Notes: a model not told the origin generated them from the letters alone. DNA of 64,000 bases from an uncultured Roseburia sp. (GCA_900753715.1 CAAEAE010000103.1:124001-188000), one strand, 5' to 3'. Positions 34,508 to 45,552 are shown, counted from the stretch's first letter. Program-made: numbers and translations.

Positions 34508-36982
34508 ATGACAAGAGAAGCGTTTCGAAAACGATTAGAGGAAGGTCCTGTATTTTTGGACGGTGCGACAGGGACAAATCTGCAAAAGGCGGGCATGCCG
34601 GTTGGCGTCTGCCCGGAACAGTGGATTTTGGAACATCCACAGGTGATGCTTGACTTACAGAAGGCATATGTAAAAGCGGGCACGGACATTTTGTATGCAC
34701 CTACTTTTACGGCAAACCATAAAAAGCTTGAAGAGTATGGGCTTTCTGACCGGTTAGAGGAAATGAACCGCAAGCTTATGGCAATATCGAAGGAAGCGGC
34801 AGGTGGGCAGGCGCTGGTTGCGGCAGATTTGACGATGACCGGACAGCAGTTATATCCGCTTGGCGATATGATGTTTGAGGAACTTGTGGAGATTTATAAG
34901 GAACAGGCGCGTGTTGTCGCAGATGCGGGAGCAGACCTGTTTGTCGTTGAGACGATGATGAGCTTACAGGAGTGCCGTGCGGCGTTAATTGCGATTCGGG
35001 AAGTCTGCGACCTTCCAGTAATGATTTCTCTTACCTATAATGAGGACGGAAGAACGTTGTACGGAACCGAACCGAAAACTGCAACTATCGTATTACAGAA
35101 TCTTGGAGCGGATGTCATCGGAATTAATTGCTCTACCGGACCAGAGGCGATGGTGGCGCCGGTAGCGGAGATGGCAGAGTATGCGACGATTCCGATTCTT
35201 GCAAAGCCGAATGCCGGGATGCCGGAGCTGATAGACGGCGAGACGGTTTATCGTACGACACCGGAAGAATTTGCAACGGCAGGAAAAAAACTGTTTGCGG
35301 CAGGAGCCACGATACTTGGCGGCTGCTGTGGTACGACACCGGAACATATCCGTGCACTGGCAGAGACGGTAAGTGCCGCCTACAAGAGCGGAGAGACGGC
35401 ACTGCGCAGACCGCTTGCGGTTTCACGGAGAATTGTTACCTCCGAGCGAAAGAGCGTGGAAATCACCTTAGATGGCAACTTTATGGTGGTGGGCGAGCGC
35501 ATTAACCCTACCGGAAAAAAGAAATTGCAGGCGGAGCTTCGGGAGGGAAGTCTTAATCTGGTCCGCACAATGGCGCGTGAACAGGAAGAAAACGGTGCCC
35601 GGATTCTCGATATCAACATGGGAATGAACGGAATTGATGAAAAGGAAATGATAATAAACACTATTTATGAGGTGACATCGACCGTGGATTGCCCACTCTG
35701 CATTGATTCCAGTCATGTGGATATTATTGAGGCGGCACTGCGCATCTACCCGGGACGAGCGCTGATTAATTCGATTTCCATGGAAGCAGAAAAAATGGAG
35801 CCTTTGTTAAAGCTGGCAAAAAAATACGGAGCAATGTTTATTCTTCTGCCGCTTTCCGATGAGGGACTTCCAAAGGATTCCGGGGAAAAACATGGAATCA
35901 TAAGAAAGGTGATGGCACGGGCAGAAGAGCTTGGACTTTCCAAGGAAGATATTGTGGTCGACGGGCTGGTTGCCACCGTTGGGGCAAATCCGAAGGCTGC
36001 CATTGAATGTTTTGAAACGATTGCATATTGCAGAAAGGAACTGGGACTTCCGACCATCTGTGGGTTGTCGAATATTTCTTTTGGACTGCCGGAAAGAATT
36101 TATGTGAATACGGCATTTCTTACGATGGCGATTGCAAATGGTCTTACGATGGCAATTGCAAACCCATCGCAGGAGCTTTTGATGAATGCGGCATTTGCGT
36201 CTGATTTGCTTTTGAATAAAGAAGAGAGCGATATCCGTTACATTGAGCGGATGAATTTTCTTGCAGAGAAATATGCCGGGATGGAGCGTGTGATAGCTCC
36301 GGTTGCCGCGGCAGCAAAGGGTACTGTGGCATCCGGTGCAGAGCAGAAAGCAGCAGATGCGGACAAAAGCCCGGTGTTTGAGGCGGTTTTAAAGGGAAAT
36401 AAAGGAACAATTCTCGATGAGGTAAAAAAGGTTCTTGCTGACGGAGAAAAGCCGGATGCGATTATCAACGGACATCTGATTCCGGCAATTAACCGGGTGG
36501 GAGAATTGTTCGACCAGAAGAAATATTTCCTGCCACAGCTTATCTCTTCTGCCAATACGATGAAGCTTGCGATTGAGTACCTAGAACCGATGTTAGAGCG
36601 TACAGAAGGTGAGGAGAAGGCAACGATTGTGGTTGCGACAGTGGAGGGAGACATCCACGATATTGGAAAAAATCTTGTCGTTCTGATGCTCAAAAATTAT
36701 GGTTACCGTGTGCTTGACCTTGGAAAAGATGTTCCGGCAGATACGATTGTGGAAACCGCGCTTGCAGAGCATGCCAGCGTTATCGGGCTGTCTGCGCTTA
36801 TGACCACAACGATGATGCGCATGAAAGATGTAGTAGAATTGGCAAAAGAAAGAGGCTGTACCGCAAAAATCGTGATTGGAGGAGCAGCCATCAATGAAAG
36901 CTTTGCCGATGAAATCGGTGCGGACGGCTACTCCAAGGATGCGGCAGACTGTGTGAAATTAGTAGAGCGGTTGTTAGCGTAA
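34508..36982 (+). CDS. metH: Cobalamin-dependent methionine synthase lacking the reactivation domain
   Basis: Transfers a methyl group from methyltetrahydrofolate through cobalamin to homocysteine. Domains in order: homocysteine-binding barrel (about 1-300; zinc ligands Cys near 208 and the pair in GGCCGTTPEH near 273), pterin-binding barrel (about 315-590; VVGERINPTGKKK), cobalamin cap (about 620-695) and cobalamin-binding domain with GDIHDIGKN (about 712-720), whose His is the cobalt ligand. The roughly 330-residue AdoMet activation domain of the E. coli enzyme is absent: the protein stops at 824 residues, a form common in Clostridia. No SAM or cobalamin riboswitch is visible upstream. Confidence 0.93.
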   Translation: MTREAFRKRLEEGPVFLDGATGTNLQKAGMPVGVCPEQWILEHPQVMLDLQKAYVKAGTDILYAPTFTANHKKLEEYGLSDRLEEMNRKLMAISKEAAGGQALVAADLTMTGQQLYPLGDMMFEELVEIYKEQARVVADAGADLFVVETMMSLQECRAALIAIREVCDLPVMISLTYNEDGRTLYGTEPKTATIVLQNLGADVIGINCSTGPEAMVAPVAEMAEYATIPILAKPNAGMPELIDGETVYRTTPEEFATAGKKLFAAGATILGGCCGTTPEHIRALAETVSAAYKSGETALRRPLAVSRRIVTSERKSVEITLDGNFMVVGERINPTGKKKLQAELREGSLNLVRTMAREQEENGARILDINMGMNGIDEKEMIINTIYEVTSTVDCPLCIDSSHVDIIEAALRIYPGRALINSISMEAEKMEPLLKLAKKYGAMFILLPLSDEGLPKDSGEKHGIIRKVMARAEELGLSKEDIVVDGLVATVGANPKAAIECFETIAYCRKELGLPTICGLSNISFGLPERIYVNTAFLTMAIANGLTMAIANPSQELLMNAAFASDLLLNKEESDIRYIERMNFLAEKYAGMERVIAPVAAAAKGTVASGAEQKAADADKSPVFEAVLKGNKGTILDEVKKVLADGEKPDAIINGHLIPAINRVGELFDQKKYFLPQLISSANTMKLAIEYLEPMLERTEGEEKATIVVATVEGDIHDIGKNLVVLMLKNYGYRVLDLGKDVPADTIVETALAEHASVIGLSALMTTTMMRMKDVVELAKERGCTAKIVIGGAAINESFADEIGADGYSKDAADCVKLVERLLA

Positions 36983-37004
36983 AGGAAACGGAGAATTAGT
37001 CCGA

Positions 37005-38300
37005 TTACTCCACCTGTTTGGCATTTGGGTAGATGCGGTTCATGCGCGCGTCATCAAAGCGTGTGTCAAGCATCTGCTCAAGCTCGTTTGCAGCCGGAAT
37101 CCCACGGGTTCTTGCATCATAGCGTGACAGTGCAAGGGTGGAGACACTCATATTGACAAGCATGAACACAATCAGAATCCAGATGACAGGAACGCCGATT
37201 TTGCGTGGAATTTTTTCAATCAGGGCAGAAAAATGCGGGTAGAGGAGCTTAAACCATACAACCGCTGCAATGCCCCAGAAAAAGCAGTAGAGCAGATTGA
37301 TTCTGCCGCCGAGGTTTAATGGAATGGCGCTGTAATCCCAGAAAACCGTGCCAAAGACAATCTCGGTAAAGACGCTGCACAGGTATTCATAGGCACCACC
37401 GAGGAAGGTTCCGGTTAAGAACAAAAAGCGGTCAGAACGGTCCTTATATTTGTATAGCAGGGCAGTGACAGCCGCAATGGCAAGTCCCCAGACGATACTG
37501 AACGGTCCCCAGACAACGCTGCTGCGGCTCATCCAGATGCCCATTGTGAGGCGGCAGAAGAGGGTTTCTGTCAAATCGCCGAGAAATGCGCCGATAAAAA
37601 ACAGTGTCACAATTTTATAAAAGCTACAGCCATAGCCGAAAATTTCTTTGTTTTTAGAAGAAATTTCGGCTTTTTTGGTATGTGGGTATGCCTTCTGGAT
37701 ACGGCGGTCAATGTGCCGGTAAATCCATCTTCCCAAGCGGCTGCTGATTTGGGTCAGCCACGCGTCTGCCATTTCCCAGCGTTCTCTCTTTTTTACCAGA
37801 TTTGATAATAAAACTACGGTTGCAGTGATATCTACCGCAAGAATTCCGACTGCGATAAGAATCAGAATTTTTGCAACAAGGGAAGGAAGAAGCATCAGTG
37901 GAACAAAGATGAGGCGGTTTCCCCAGGTGACCATGACATATCCGAGCACGCCCCAGAGAAGGGAAGCAGCAAGGCAGACATAGCCGTCTAAGTTGAAACT
38001 GCGGTCGGAATAGTCCCACCAGCGCTCATGCCAGAATCGCTCGATTAAGTGCCCGGCAATCCACTCCGTCACAGTGGCGACAATTACACTTCCGAGAAAG
38101 AGCCAGAAGCCGGTCAGTTCGGAAAGACCTACGGAAATGAAAACGGCGGCGATACCATATAAAATACAGACGGGGCCGTTGATAAAACCGCGGTTGACAA
38201 ACTGCCTGCGCCGTATGGCGGCTGTGACGGTTTCAAGAATCCATCCCAGAAACGAGTATACTAAAAAAATCCATAAGACCTGCCAAATTGTGTAATCCAT
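37005..38300 (-). CDS. Polytopic membrane protein with duplicated CmpB-like (PF06541-type) domain
   Basis: 431 residues with about 10-11 membrane helices. Two halves share a motif: WDYSDRSFNLDGYVCL near residue 95 and WDYSAIPLNLGGRINL near 325, each followed by FFWG/LLWG. This is the pattern of the putative ABC-transporter type IV family, present here twice in one chain. GGAG six bases before ATG 38300 marks the start. It converges with metH and is divergent from the por operon. Its substrate is unknown and no ATPase partner is adjacent. Confidence 0.72.
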   Translation of the reverse strand: MDYTIWQVLWIFLVYSFLGWILETVTAAIRRRQFVNRGFINGPVCILYGIAAVFISVGLSELTGFWLFLGSVIVATVTEWIAGHLIERFWHERWWDYSDRSFNLDGYVCLAASLLWGVLGYVMVTWGNRLIFVPLMLLPSLVAKILILIAVGILAVDITATVVLLSNLVKKRERWEMADAWLTQISSRLGRWIYRHIDRRIQKAYPHTKKAEISSKNKEIFGYGCSFYKIVTLFFIGAFLGDLTETLFCRLTMGIWMSRSSVVWGPFSIVWGLAIAAVTALLYKYKDRSDRFLFLTGTFLGGAYEYLCSVFTEIVFGTVFWDYSAIPLNLGGRINLLYCFFWGIAAVVWFKLLYPHFSALIEKIPRKIGVPVIWILIVFMLVNMSVSTLALSRYDARTRGIPAANELEQMLDTRFDDARMNRIYPNAKQVE

Positions 38301-38415
38301 CGTAATCTCCAATCTTGTGTGTTCTAATTCCTGTGTAAAATCATTACCTCTATCCTATCATGAGTGAGCAGAATCGACAACTTTTTTAAGCAGATGAAAA
38401 ATATTCATTTTATAG

Positions 38416-38438
38416 GTGAAAACTACTCACATTTTCAC
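38416..38438 (+). promoter_or_regulatory. Candidate operator upstream of the por operon
   Basis: A perfect inverted repeat GTGAAAA-(9 bases)-TTTTCAC (38416-38422 and 38432-38438) ends exactly where the -35 box begins. A regulator bound there, for example the LysR-type protein at the end of the operon, could touch RNA polymerase. Confidence 0.4.
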
Positions 38439-38466
38439 TTTACATTTCAGGTATTGGGATTATAAT
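38439..38466 (+). promoter_or_regulatory. Promoter of the por operon
   Basis: TTTACA (38439-38444) and a perfect TATAAT (38461-38466) with a 16-base spacer, about 80 bases before the first gene. Confidence 0.6.
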
Positions 38467-38544
38467 AAAGAAAGTTGAAAAAAAGAAAATCAAGACATGA
38501 AAAAAGTTAAACAGGTTTTGGAAAAGAAGAGGAGAGTTTGAAAG

Positions 38545-39150
38545 ATGAGCAGCGGACTTGAAATCAGATGGCATGGCAGAGGCGGTCAGGGAGCTAAGAC
38601 AGCAGCATTACTGTTAGCAGATGTAGCATTTAAGACAGGACAGTATGTCCAGGGATTCCCAGAATACGGTCCGGAGCGTATGGGTGCACCGATTACCGCA
38701 TACAACCGGATCAGCAGAGAACAAATCCGTGTTCATTCCAATATTTATACGCCGGATTTGGTCGTTGTAGTAGATGAGACATTGCTTCACTCGGTGGATG
38801 TAACCGCAGGACTGAAAGAAAACGGTGCGATTATCATCAATACTGCAAAGTCCAGAGAGGAAGTGCTTCCGCTCTTAAACGGTTACCGTGGAAGTATCTA
38901 CACGGTGGATGGCAGAAAGATTTCGGTGGAAGCGCTGGGAAAGAATTTTCCGAATTCCCCGATGCTTGCGGCCGCAGTTGCCGTCAGTGGTGTGATGCCG
39001 AAAAAAGAATTCATTTCGGAGATGCGTGCTTCCTATCAGCATAAATTTGCAAAGAAGCCGGAAGTGATTGAAGGAAATATGAAGGCACTTACCATGGCAT
39101 ATGATGCAGTGGAAGAGATGATGGCGAAAGAAATGAGCTTAAGCGCCTAA
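38545..39150 (+). CDS. porG: 2-oxoacid:ferredoxin oxidoreductase, gamma subunit
   Basis: 201 residues with the N-terminal IRWHGRGGQGAKTAA glycine-rich motif and the PEYGPERMGAP segment that define the gamma subunit of four-subunit pyruvate- or 2-ketoacid:ferredoxin oxidoreductases. The complex oxidatively decarboxylates a 2-oxoacid to acyl-CoA and reduces ferredoxin, or runs in reverse. Gene order is gamma, delta, alpha, beta, all within 28 bases of each other. Pyruvate is the likely substrate, but 2-ketoisovalerate cannot be excluded from sequence. Confidence 0.92.
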   Translation: MSSGLEIRWHGRGGQGAKTAALLLADVAFKTGQYVQGFPEYGPERMGAPITAYNRISREQIRVHSNIYTPDLVVVVDETLLHSVDVTAGLKENGAIIINTAKSREEVLPLLNGYRGSIYTVDGRKISVEALGKNFPNSPMLAAAVAVSGVMPKKEFISEMRASYQHKFAKKPEVIEGNMKALTMAYDAVEEMMAKEMSLSA

Positions 39151-39178
39151 ATAAAATAAAGGAACGGAAATTAAGAGC

Positions 39179-39481
39179 ATGAGAACAGATGTACATAAAA
39201 TCAATGAACAGACGCCCCACCAGGAGCTGACCGAAGGACTTATGATGTTTGCCGGAGGCACATCCAAATATTTCAACACCGGAGAGTGGAGAACGAACAC
39301 CCCGGTATTTCACAGCGAACTCTGCAAGCAGTGTCTGCTCTGCGCACCGGTCTGCCCGGATGGCAGTATTCCGGTAAAGGACAGCAAAAGACAGGAATTT
39401 GACTACGACCACTGCAAGGGCTGTGGAATCTGCGCAAATGTATGCCCGTTTGGCGCAATTGAGATGAAGGAGGGACGATAG
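39179..39481 (+). CDS. porD: 2-oxoacid:ferredoxin oxidoreductase, delta (ferredoxin-like) subunit
   Basis: A 100-residue protein with two 4Fe-4S motifs: CKQCLLCAPVCP and CKGCGICANVCP. It passes electrons from the TPP-bound intermediate to external ferredoxin. The stop is followed one base later by the ATG of the alpha subunit, so translation is coupled. The N-terminal 40 residues carry no motif. Confidence 0.95.
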   Translation: MRTDVHKINEQTPHQELTEGLMMFAGGTSKYFNTGEWRTNTPVFHSELCKQCLLCAPVCPDGSIPVKDSKRQEFDYDHCKGCGICANVCPFGAIEMKEGR

Positions 39482-39482
39482 A

Positions 39483-40664
39483 ATGGCAATCAGAGACCGT
39501 ATGTCAGGAAATGAGGCAGTTGCCTACGCAATCCGTCAGGTAAACCCGGATGTGATGCCGGCATTTCCGATTACCCCTTCCACAGAGATTCCGCAGATGG
39601 TATCGACTTATATTGCAAACGGTGAAATGGACACCGAGTTTATCCCGGTAGAGAGCGAACATTCTTCAATGAGTGCGGCAATCGGTGCAGAGGCAGCCGG
39701 TGCAAGAAGCCTTACGGCAACCTCTTCCGCAGGACTTGCGCTGATGTGGGAGGAGCTGCTGCTTGCAGCGTCCAACCGGATGCCAATTGCACTTACACTT
39801 GTAAATAGAACACTTTCCGGTCCCATCAACATCAATTGTGACCACTCCGATGGTATGGGAGCGAGAGACACCGGATGGATTCAGATTTATGCGGAGAACA
39901 ATCAGGAAGCCTATGACAATTTTATTCAGGCATATCCGATTGCAGAGCATGAGAATGTACATCTGCCGATTATGATTTGTCAGGATGGTTTTATCACCAG
40001 TCATGCGGTGGAAAACATCGAACTTTTAGAGGATAACACGGTAAAAGAATTTGTCGGGGAATACAGACCGGAGGAATTTCTGTTAAATCCGGGAAAACCG
40101 ATTGCAGTAGGACCTTATTCCGTGACACATTATGCGATGGAAGCCAAGAAAAATCAGGAGATTGCGCTTGAGAACGCCAAGCAGGTGATTTTGGATGTGG
40201 CAAAGAAATTTGAGACGGTTTCCGGAAGAAGCTATGGGCTGTTTGAAGCATACCGCTTAGAGGATGCAGAGTATGTGATGCTGTTGATGGGTTCTGCGGC
40301 AGGAACCGCAAAACAGGCAGTTGATGAGCTTAGGAAAAAGGGAAAGAAAGTCGGTGTTTTAAAACTTCGCGTATTCCGTCCGTTTCCGGCAGAAGAGATT
40401 GCAGAAGCGCTGAAAAACTGCAAGGCAGTTGCCATTATGGACCGCTGTGAGAGTTATAACGGCAACGGAGGTCCACTTGGAAGTGAGGTAACAGCGGGAC
40501 TGTTCCGCAGGAAGGTTTTCATTGAGGCGGTCAACTACATTTACGGACTGGCAGGCAGAGACTTTACGGTGGAGGATGCCGAAGGAATTTTTGCTGAACT
40601 TGAGGATGTAGTCAACAACGGAAAAGAAGCAGAACAATATCAGTACGTAGGATTACGTAAGTAG
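39483..40664 (+). CDS. porA: 2-oxoacid:ferredoxin oxidoreductase, alpha subunit
   Basis: 393 residues. The N-terminal MSGNEAVAYAIRQVNPDV and FPITPSTEIPQMVS, and the EAAGARSLTATSSAGLALM stretch, are the pyrimidine-binding part of the enzyme; the C-terminal half has the Rossmann-like transketolase-C fold (VLKLRVFRPFP). GGAGGG nine bases upstream. Part of the gamma-delta-alpha-beta operon. Confidence 0.94.
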   Translation: MAIRDRMSGNEAVAYAIRQVNPDVMPAFPITPSTEIPQMVSTYIANGEMDTEFIPVESEHSSMSAAIGAEAAGARSLTATSSAGLALMWEELLLAASNRMPIALTLVNRTLSGPININCDHSDGMGARDTGWIQIYAENNQEAYDNFIQAYPIAEHENVHLPIMICQDGFITSHAVENIELLEDNTVKEFVGEYRPEEFLLNPGKPIAVGPYSVTHYAMEAKKNQEIALENAKQVILDVAKKFETVSGRSYGLFEAYRLEDAEYVMLLMGSAAGTAKQAVDELRKKGKKVGVLKLRVFRPFPAEEIAEALKNCKAVAIMDRCESYNGNGGPLGSEVTAGLFRRKVFIEAVNYIYGLAGRDFTVEDAEGIFAELEDVVNNGKEAEQYQYVGLRK

Positions 40665-40674
40665 GAGGAACACT

Positions 40675-41619
40675 GTGAGCGATTATAGTTTGAAAGAAAT
40701 GATGAATAAACCGGAGCGTCTTGCACCGGGACACCGTATGTGTGCCGGCTGTGGAGCAACGATTGCGGTACGTGCCGTACTCCGGGCGCTCCATGAGGGA
40801 GACCGTGCCGTAATCGGAAATGCGACCGGATGCTTAGAGGTTTCCTCTTTTATGTACCCGTATACAGCGTGGGAGGACAGCTACATCCACAATGCGTTTG
40901 AGAATGCAGGCGCGACCTTAAGCGGTGTTGAGACCGCATACCGTGCCCTAAAAAAAAGAGGCAGATTACCGGAGAATGAGACCTTTAAATTTATCACCTT
41001 TGGCGGTGACGGCGGAACTTATGATATCGGATTCCAGTCCTTATCCGGTGCGATGGAGCGCGGACACGATATGGTGTATGTGTGTTATGACAACGGTGCT
41101 TACATGAACACCGGAATCCAGCGTTCCTCTGCAACTCCGATGTATGCAGATACAACAACGACACCTGTAGGTAAAAAGTCTGTCGGAAAAATGCAAAACC
41201 GCAAAGACCTTGCATCTATCATTGCAGACCATGATGTTCCGTATGTGGCACAGACAACATTTACCAGTGATTTCAAGGATTTGCACCGCAAGGCGGAGAA
41301 GGCGATTTACACAGAGGGCGCATGCTTTTTGAATATTATGACTCCATGTCCGAGAGGCTGGCGTTATGATACCCCGGAAATCATGAAAATTTGTAAACTG
41401 GCAGTGGAAACCTGCTACTGGCCGATGTTTGAGGTAGACCATGGAAAGTGGAGCCTTTCCTATGAGCCAAAGAAAAAACTTCCGATTGAGGATTTCTTAA
41501 AGGCACAGGGGAGATTCAAACATCTGTTCAAGCCTGGAAATGAGGAGTTAATTGCGCAGTTCCAGGCGGAGGTAGACCGTAGATGGGAAGATTTACAGTT
41601 TAAATGCTCCAGAGCATAG
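40675..41619 (+). CDS. porB: 2-oxoacid:ferredoxin oxidoreductase, beta (TPP-binding) subunit
   Basis: 314 residues with GTG start and AGGAGG seven bases upstream. Cysteines in RMCAGCGAT and a third Cys in ATGCLEV bind the proximal 4Fe-4S cluster; the TPP motif runs from GDGGTYDIG to CYDNGAYMNTG. SSATPMYADTTTT is characteristic of pyruvate-type beta subunits and supports pyruvate as substrate. The LysR-type regulator starts 19 bases after its stop. Confidence 0.94.
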   Translation: MSDYSLKEMMNKPERLAPGHRMCAGCGATIAVRAVLRALHEGDRAVIGNATGCLEVSSFMYPYTAWEDSYIHNAFENAGATLSGVETAYRALKKRGRLPENETFKFITFGGDGGTYDIGFQSLSGAMERGHDMVYVCYDNGAYMNTGIQRSSATPMYADTTTTPVGKKSVGKMQNRKDLASIIADHDVPYVAQTTFTSDFKDLHRKAEKAIYTEGACFLNIMTPCPRGWRYDTPEIMKICKLAVETCYWPMFEVDHGKWSLSYEPKKKLPIEDFLKAQGRFKHLFKPGNEELIAQFQAEVDRRWEDLQFKCSRA

Positions 41620-41638
41620 ATTAGAACGGAGAAAAAAT

Positions 41639-42514
41639 ATGACGTTACTGACTTATCAGGTTTTTAAGACAGTGGCTGATATCGGCAGTTTTCACAAGGC
41701 GGCAGACATATTAGGTCTGACGCCTTCTGCTATCAGTCACACAATATCTGCAATGGAGAGTGAGCTTGGATTTTCGGTGCTGACAAGAAGTAAGACAGGC
41801 ATCACACTGACAAATTATGGGGAACATCTTCTGCCGTATGTTAATGCCGTGTTAAACAGTGATGAGAGCTTAAAGCAGGCAATCGCAGAATTCAACGGAT
41901 TAAAACAGGGAAAGGTAAAGATTGGTGTTTTTTCCAGCGTATGTACCAACTGGCTGCCGGATATTCTGGATTCCTTCGGGAGTGCGTACCCGGAAATCCA
42001 GATAGAGGTATTTCAGGGAACCTACGACGATGTTACCTACTGGTTAAAAAACGGTGTTGTGGATTTGGGATTTCTGTCCGTGTCAAGTGCAAAGGACATT
42101 CCGATTGAACCGTTGTATAAAGACCCGCTGCTTTGTGTGCTCCCGAAAGGAACGCCAAAGAGCGGGTCGGCTGAATATATGGATATCGAGGAAATGAGAG
42201 GGCATCAGTTTGTAACACAGCGTGAGTGTACCGATGCAGATATCCAGAAGTTCCTAAAGGAAAATTCACTTTCGATTCAGTCCAATTATCATGTCGTGGA
42301 TGATTTGTCGACGATTGCGCTCGTGGCAAACGGATTTGGAATCTGCCTGATGCCGGAGCTTGTCATGCGGGATATTCCCTATGAAGTGGACTGTTACAAA
42401 GTGCGCCCCGATGCGTGCCGTATCATCGGGATTGCCGCGATGAATCCCGGATTTATGGCACCTGCGGTGCGCACCATGTACAATCATATTTTAGAAAAAT
42501 ACAAAGAAGTTTAG
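41639..42514 (+). CDS. LysR-family transcriptional regulator
   Basis: 291 residues: an N-terminal winged helix-turn-helix (about 1-60; FHKAADILGLTPSAISHTIS) and a substrate-binding co-inducer domain from about 90 (VKIGVFSSV). It follows porB on the same strand and is likely part of that operon, so it may control por genes, perhaps through the inverted repeat at 38416. Its last four bases overlap the end of the opposing CorC-like gene. Confidence 0.9.
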   Translation: MTLLTYQVFKTVADIGSFHKAADILGLTPSAISHTISAMESELGFSVLTRSKTGITLTNYGEHLLPYVNAVLNSDESLKQAIAEFNGLKQGKVKIGVFSSVCTNWLPDILDSFGSAYPEIQIEVFQGTYDDVTYWLKNGVVDLGFLSVSSAKDIPIEPLYKDPLLCVLPKGTPKSGSAEYMDIEEMRGHQFVTQRECTDADIQKFLKENSLSIQSNYHVVDDLSTIALVANGFGICLMPELVMRDIPYEVDCYKVRPDACRIIGIAAMNPGFMAPAVRTMYNHILEKYKEV

Positions 42515-43803
42515 TTCTTTGAAGTATCTTCGGTTGTCTCTGCCGCGGGAGCAGGTTTGCGGATATAAATCTTTTCCACACGGTTTTTGTCCATCTGCTC
42601 TACGCGCAGAAGCACATCATCATCTGTAATAATCACTTCGTTCTTTTCAGGTACGTGGTCAAGTAATCCAATCAGATAACCGCCGATGGTGTCGTAATCG
42701 TCGGAAGTGAAGTTCAAATCCAGTTCATCACAGAGGTCTTCCAGATTTGTGGAGCCAAGGACGAGATATTCGTGGTCGCTTAATGCCACAATCGGTTCAT
42801 CCTCCTCTGCGTCATACTCATCGCGCAAATCACCGACGATTTCTTCCAATAAGTCTTCCATCGTAATCATACCTGCAGTTGTGCCGTATTCATCAAGTAC
42901 AATGGCAAGCGCAGTAGAAGACTGGCGCATTTCGATAAACAGTTCCGCAATATTTTTGTGCTCGTATGTATAAAACGGCTTGCGCATGAATTCCCGGACG
43001 GAGAAATGCTCCTTATCCTGATGCACCAGAAGGTCTTTCATATTTAAAATACCGATGACATTGTCGGTGGTGTCTTCGTAAACCGGAAGACGGGTAAATT
43101 TCACTTCCTGGAAGACTTCGATTAAATGGTCGTAGCTGTCATTTACATTGGCAAATACCATATCGATTCGCGGAACCATAATTTCCCTTGCCTGCGCATC
43201 TCTGAAATCGAACACGTTGTTAATCATTTCGTGTTCTTCGGATTCGATGACACCGGATTCTTTTCCAACGTCCACAATCGTGCGGAGTTCTTCTTCTGTC
43301 ATGGAGTCGTTCTTCTTGGAAGGGTCGACATGAAGTAAGAGTAAAACACCTAACGAAAGTTTATTTACAACAAAAATTACCGGAGTGAGAATTTTCATTA
43401 TAACCTCGATGATGCCGGCAAATTTTAACGCAATGCGGTCTGCCTGCAGTGTTGCGGAGGTCTTCGGGGTTACTTCACCGAAAATTAAAATTAACAGGGT
43501 TAAGATACCTGTAGCGATACCAGCTCCCATACTTCCGATTAATTTGATGGCAAGTGTTGTTGCAAGAGAGGATGCGGACAAATTTACGATGTTGTTGCCG
43601 ATTAAAATCGCACTGAGCATCTTGCCGGAGTCATCTGTGATGCGCAAAACACATAAAGCACGCTTGTCCTGGTTGTCTTCGGCAAGTGTACGCATACGGA
43701 TGCGGTTGCAGGTTGTAAGTGCGGTTTCTGCAGAGGAAAAGAATGCAGATAGAAGTAACAGTATGATTAAAATAAGTAGCTGGAATATGGCGCCTGCGTC
43801 CAA
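42511..43803 (-). CDS. CNNM/CorC-HlyC family membrane protein with CBS pair
   Basis: 430 residues: a DUF21/CNNM membrane domain of three to four helices (about 1-140), an acidic linker (MTEEELRTIVDVGKESG), two CBS domains (about 195-335; IMVPRIDMVF and LDEYGTTAGMITMEDLLEE) and a C-terminal CorC_HlyC domain (about 350-420). The family is linked to magnesium or cobalt efflux. I take TTG 43803 as start because GAGGTG lies eight bases upstream. It overlaps lysR tail to tail by four bases. Confidence 0.9.
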   Translation of the reverse strand: MDAGAIFQLLILIILLLLSAFFSSAETALTTCNRIRMRTLAEDNQDKRALCVLRITDDSGKMLSAILIGNNIVNLSASSLATTLAIKLIGSMGAGIATGILTLLILIFGEVTPKTSATLQADRIALKFAGIIEVIMKILTPVIFVVNKLSLGVLLLLHVDPSKKNDSMTEEELRTIVDVGKESGVIESEEHEMINNVFDFRDAQAREIMVPRIDMVFANVNDSYDHLIEVFQEVKFTRLPVYEDTTDNVIGILNMKDLLVHQDKEHFSVREFMRKPFYTYEHKNIAELFIEMRQSSTALAIVLDEYGTTAGMITMEDLLEEIVGDLRDEYDAEEDEPIVALSDHEYLVLGSTNLEDLCDELDLNFTSDDYDTIGGYLIGLLDHVPEKNEVIITDDDVLLRVEQMDKNRVEKIYIRKPAPAAETTEDTSKN

Positions 43804-43831
43804 AATATGTTCACCTCAACTGATAATAATT

Positions 43832-43855
43832 TTCCGGCACCTTCTGGTGCCGGAA
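43832..43855 (-). terminator. Stable hairpin downstream of guaB
   Basis: A perfect ten-base stem TTCCGGCACC/GGTGCCGGAA with a four-base loop lies between guaB and the CorC-like gene, both minus strand. No good T-run follows, so termination or processing are both possible. Confidence 0.5.
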
Positions 43856-43892
43856 TGAAAATAAGATTGATTCTATTATACTGATGGATGCC

Positions 43893-45368
<1,476 letters not shown>

Positions 45369-45409
45369 TCAAAATGTATCTGCATGTTGGAGTTTTATAT
45401 AGTTTCTGT

Positions 45410-45438
45410 ATAATAGCAAAAAAAAATGACAATGTCAA
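45410..45438 (-). promoter_or_regulatory. Promoter of guaB
   Basis: On the minus strand a perfect TTGACA (45438-45433) and TATTAT (45415-45410) are 17 bases apart, giving a short leader of about 55 bases. Confidence 0.78.
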
Positions 45439-45523
45439 TGTGCTATAAGTCTGAATTTAAAGAAAATCGTCATTTATTAATAAAACTAATAAAAAGTCAG
45501 AAAGAACCTTATATAAATTATGA

Positions 45524-45552
45524 TTCACAAACAACGTAATCTGTGTTATGAT
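45524..45552 (+). promoter_or_regulatory. Promoter of the hisA-glnA group
   Basis: TTCACA (45524-45529) and TATGAT (45547-45552), 17 bases apart, with TGT just before the -10 giving an extended element. It lies about 50 bases before hisA. Confidence 0.62.
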
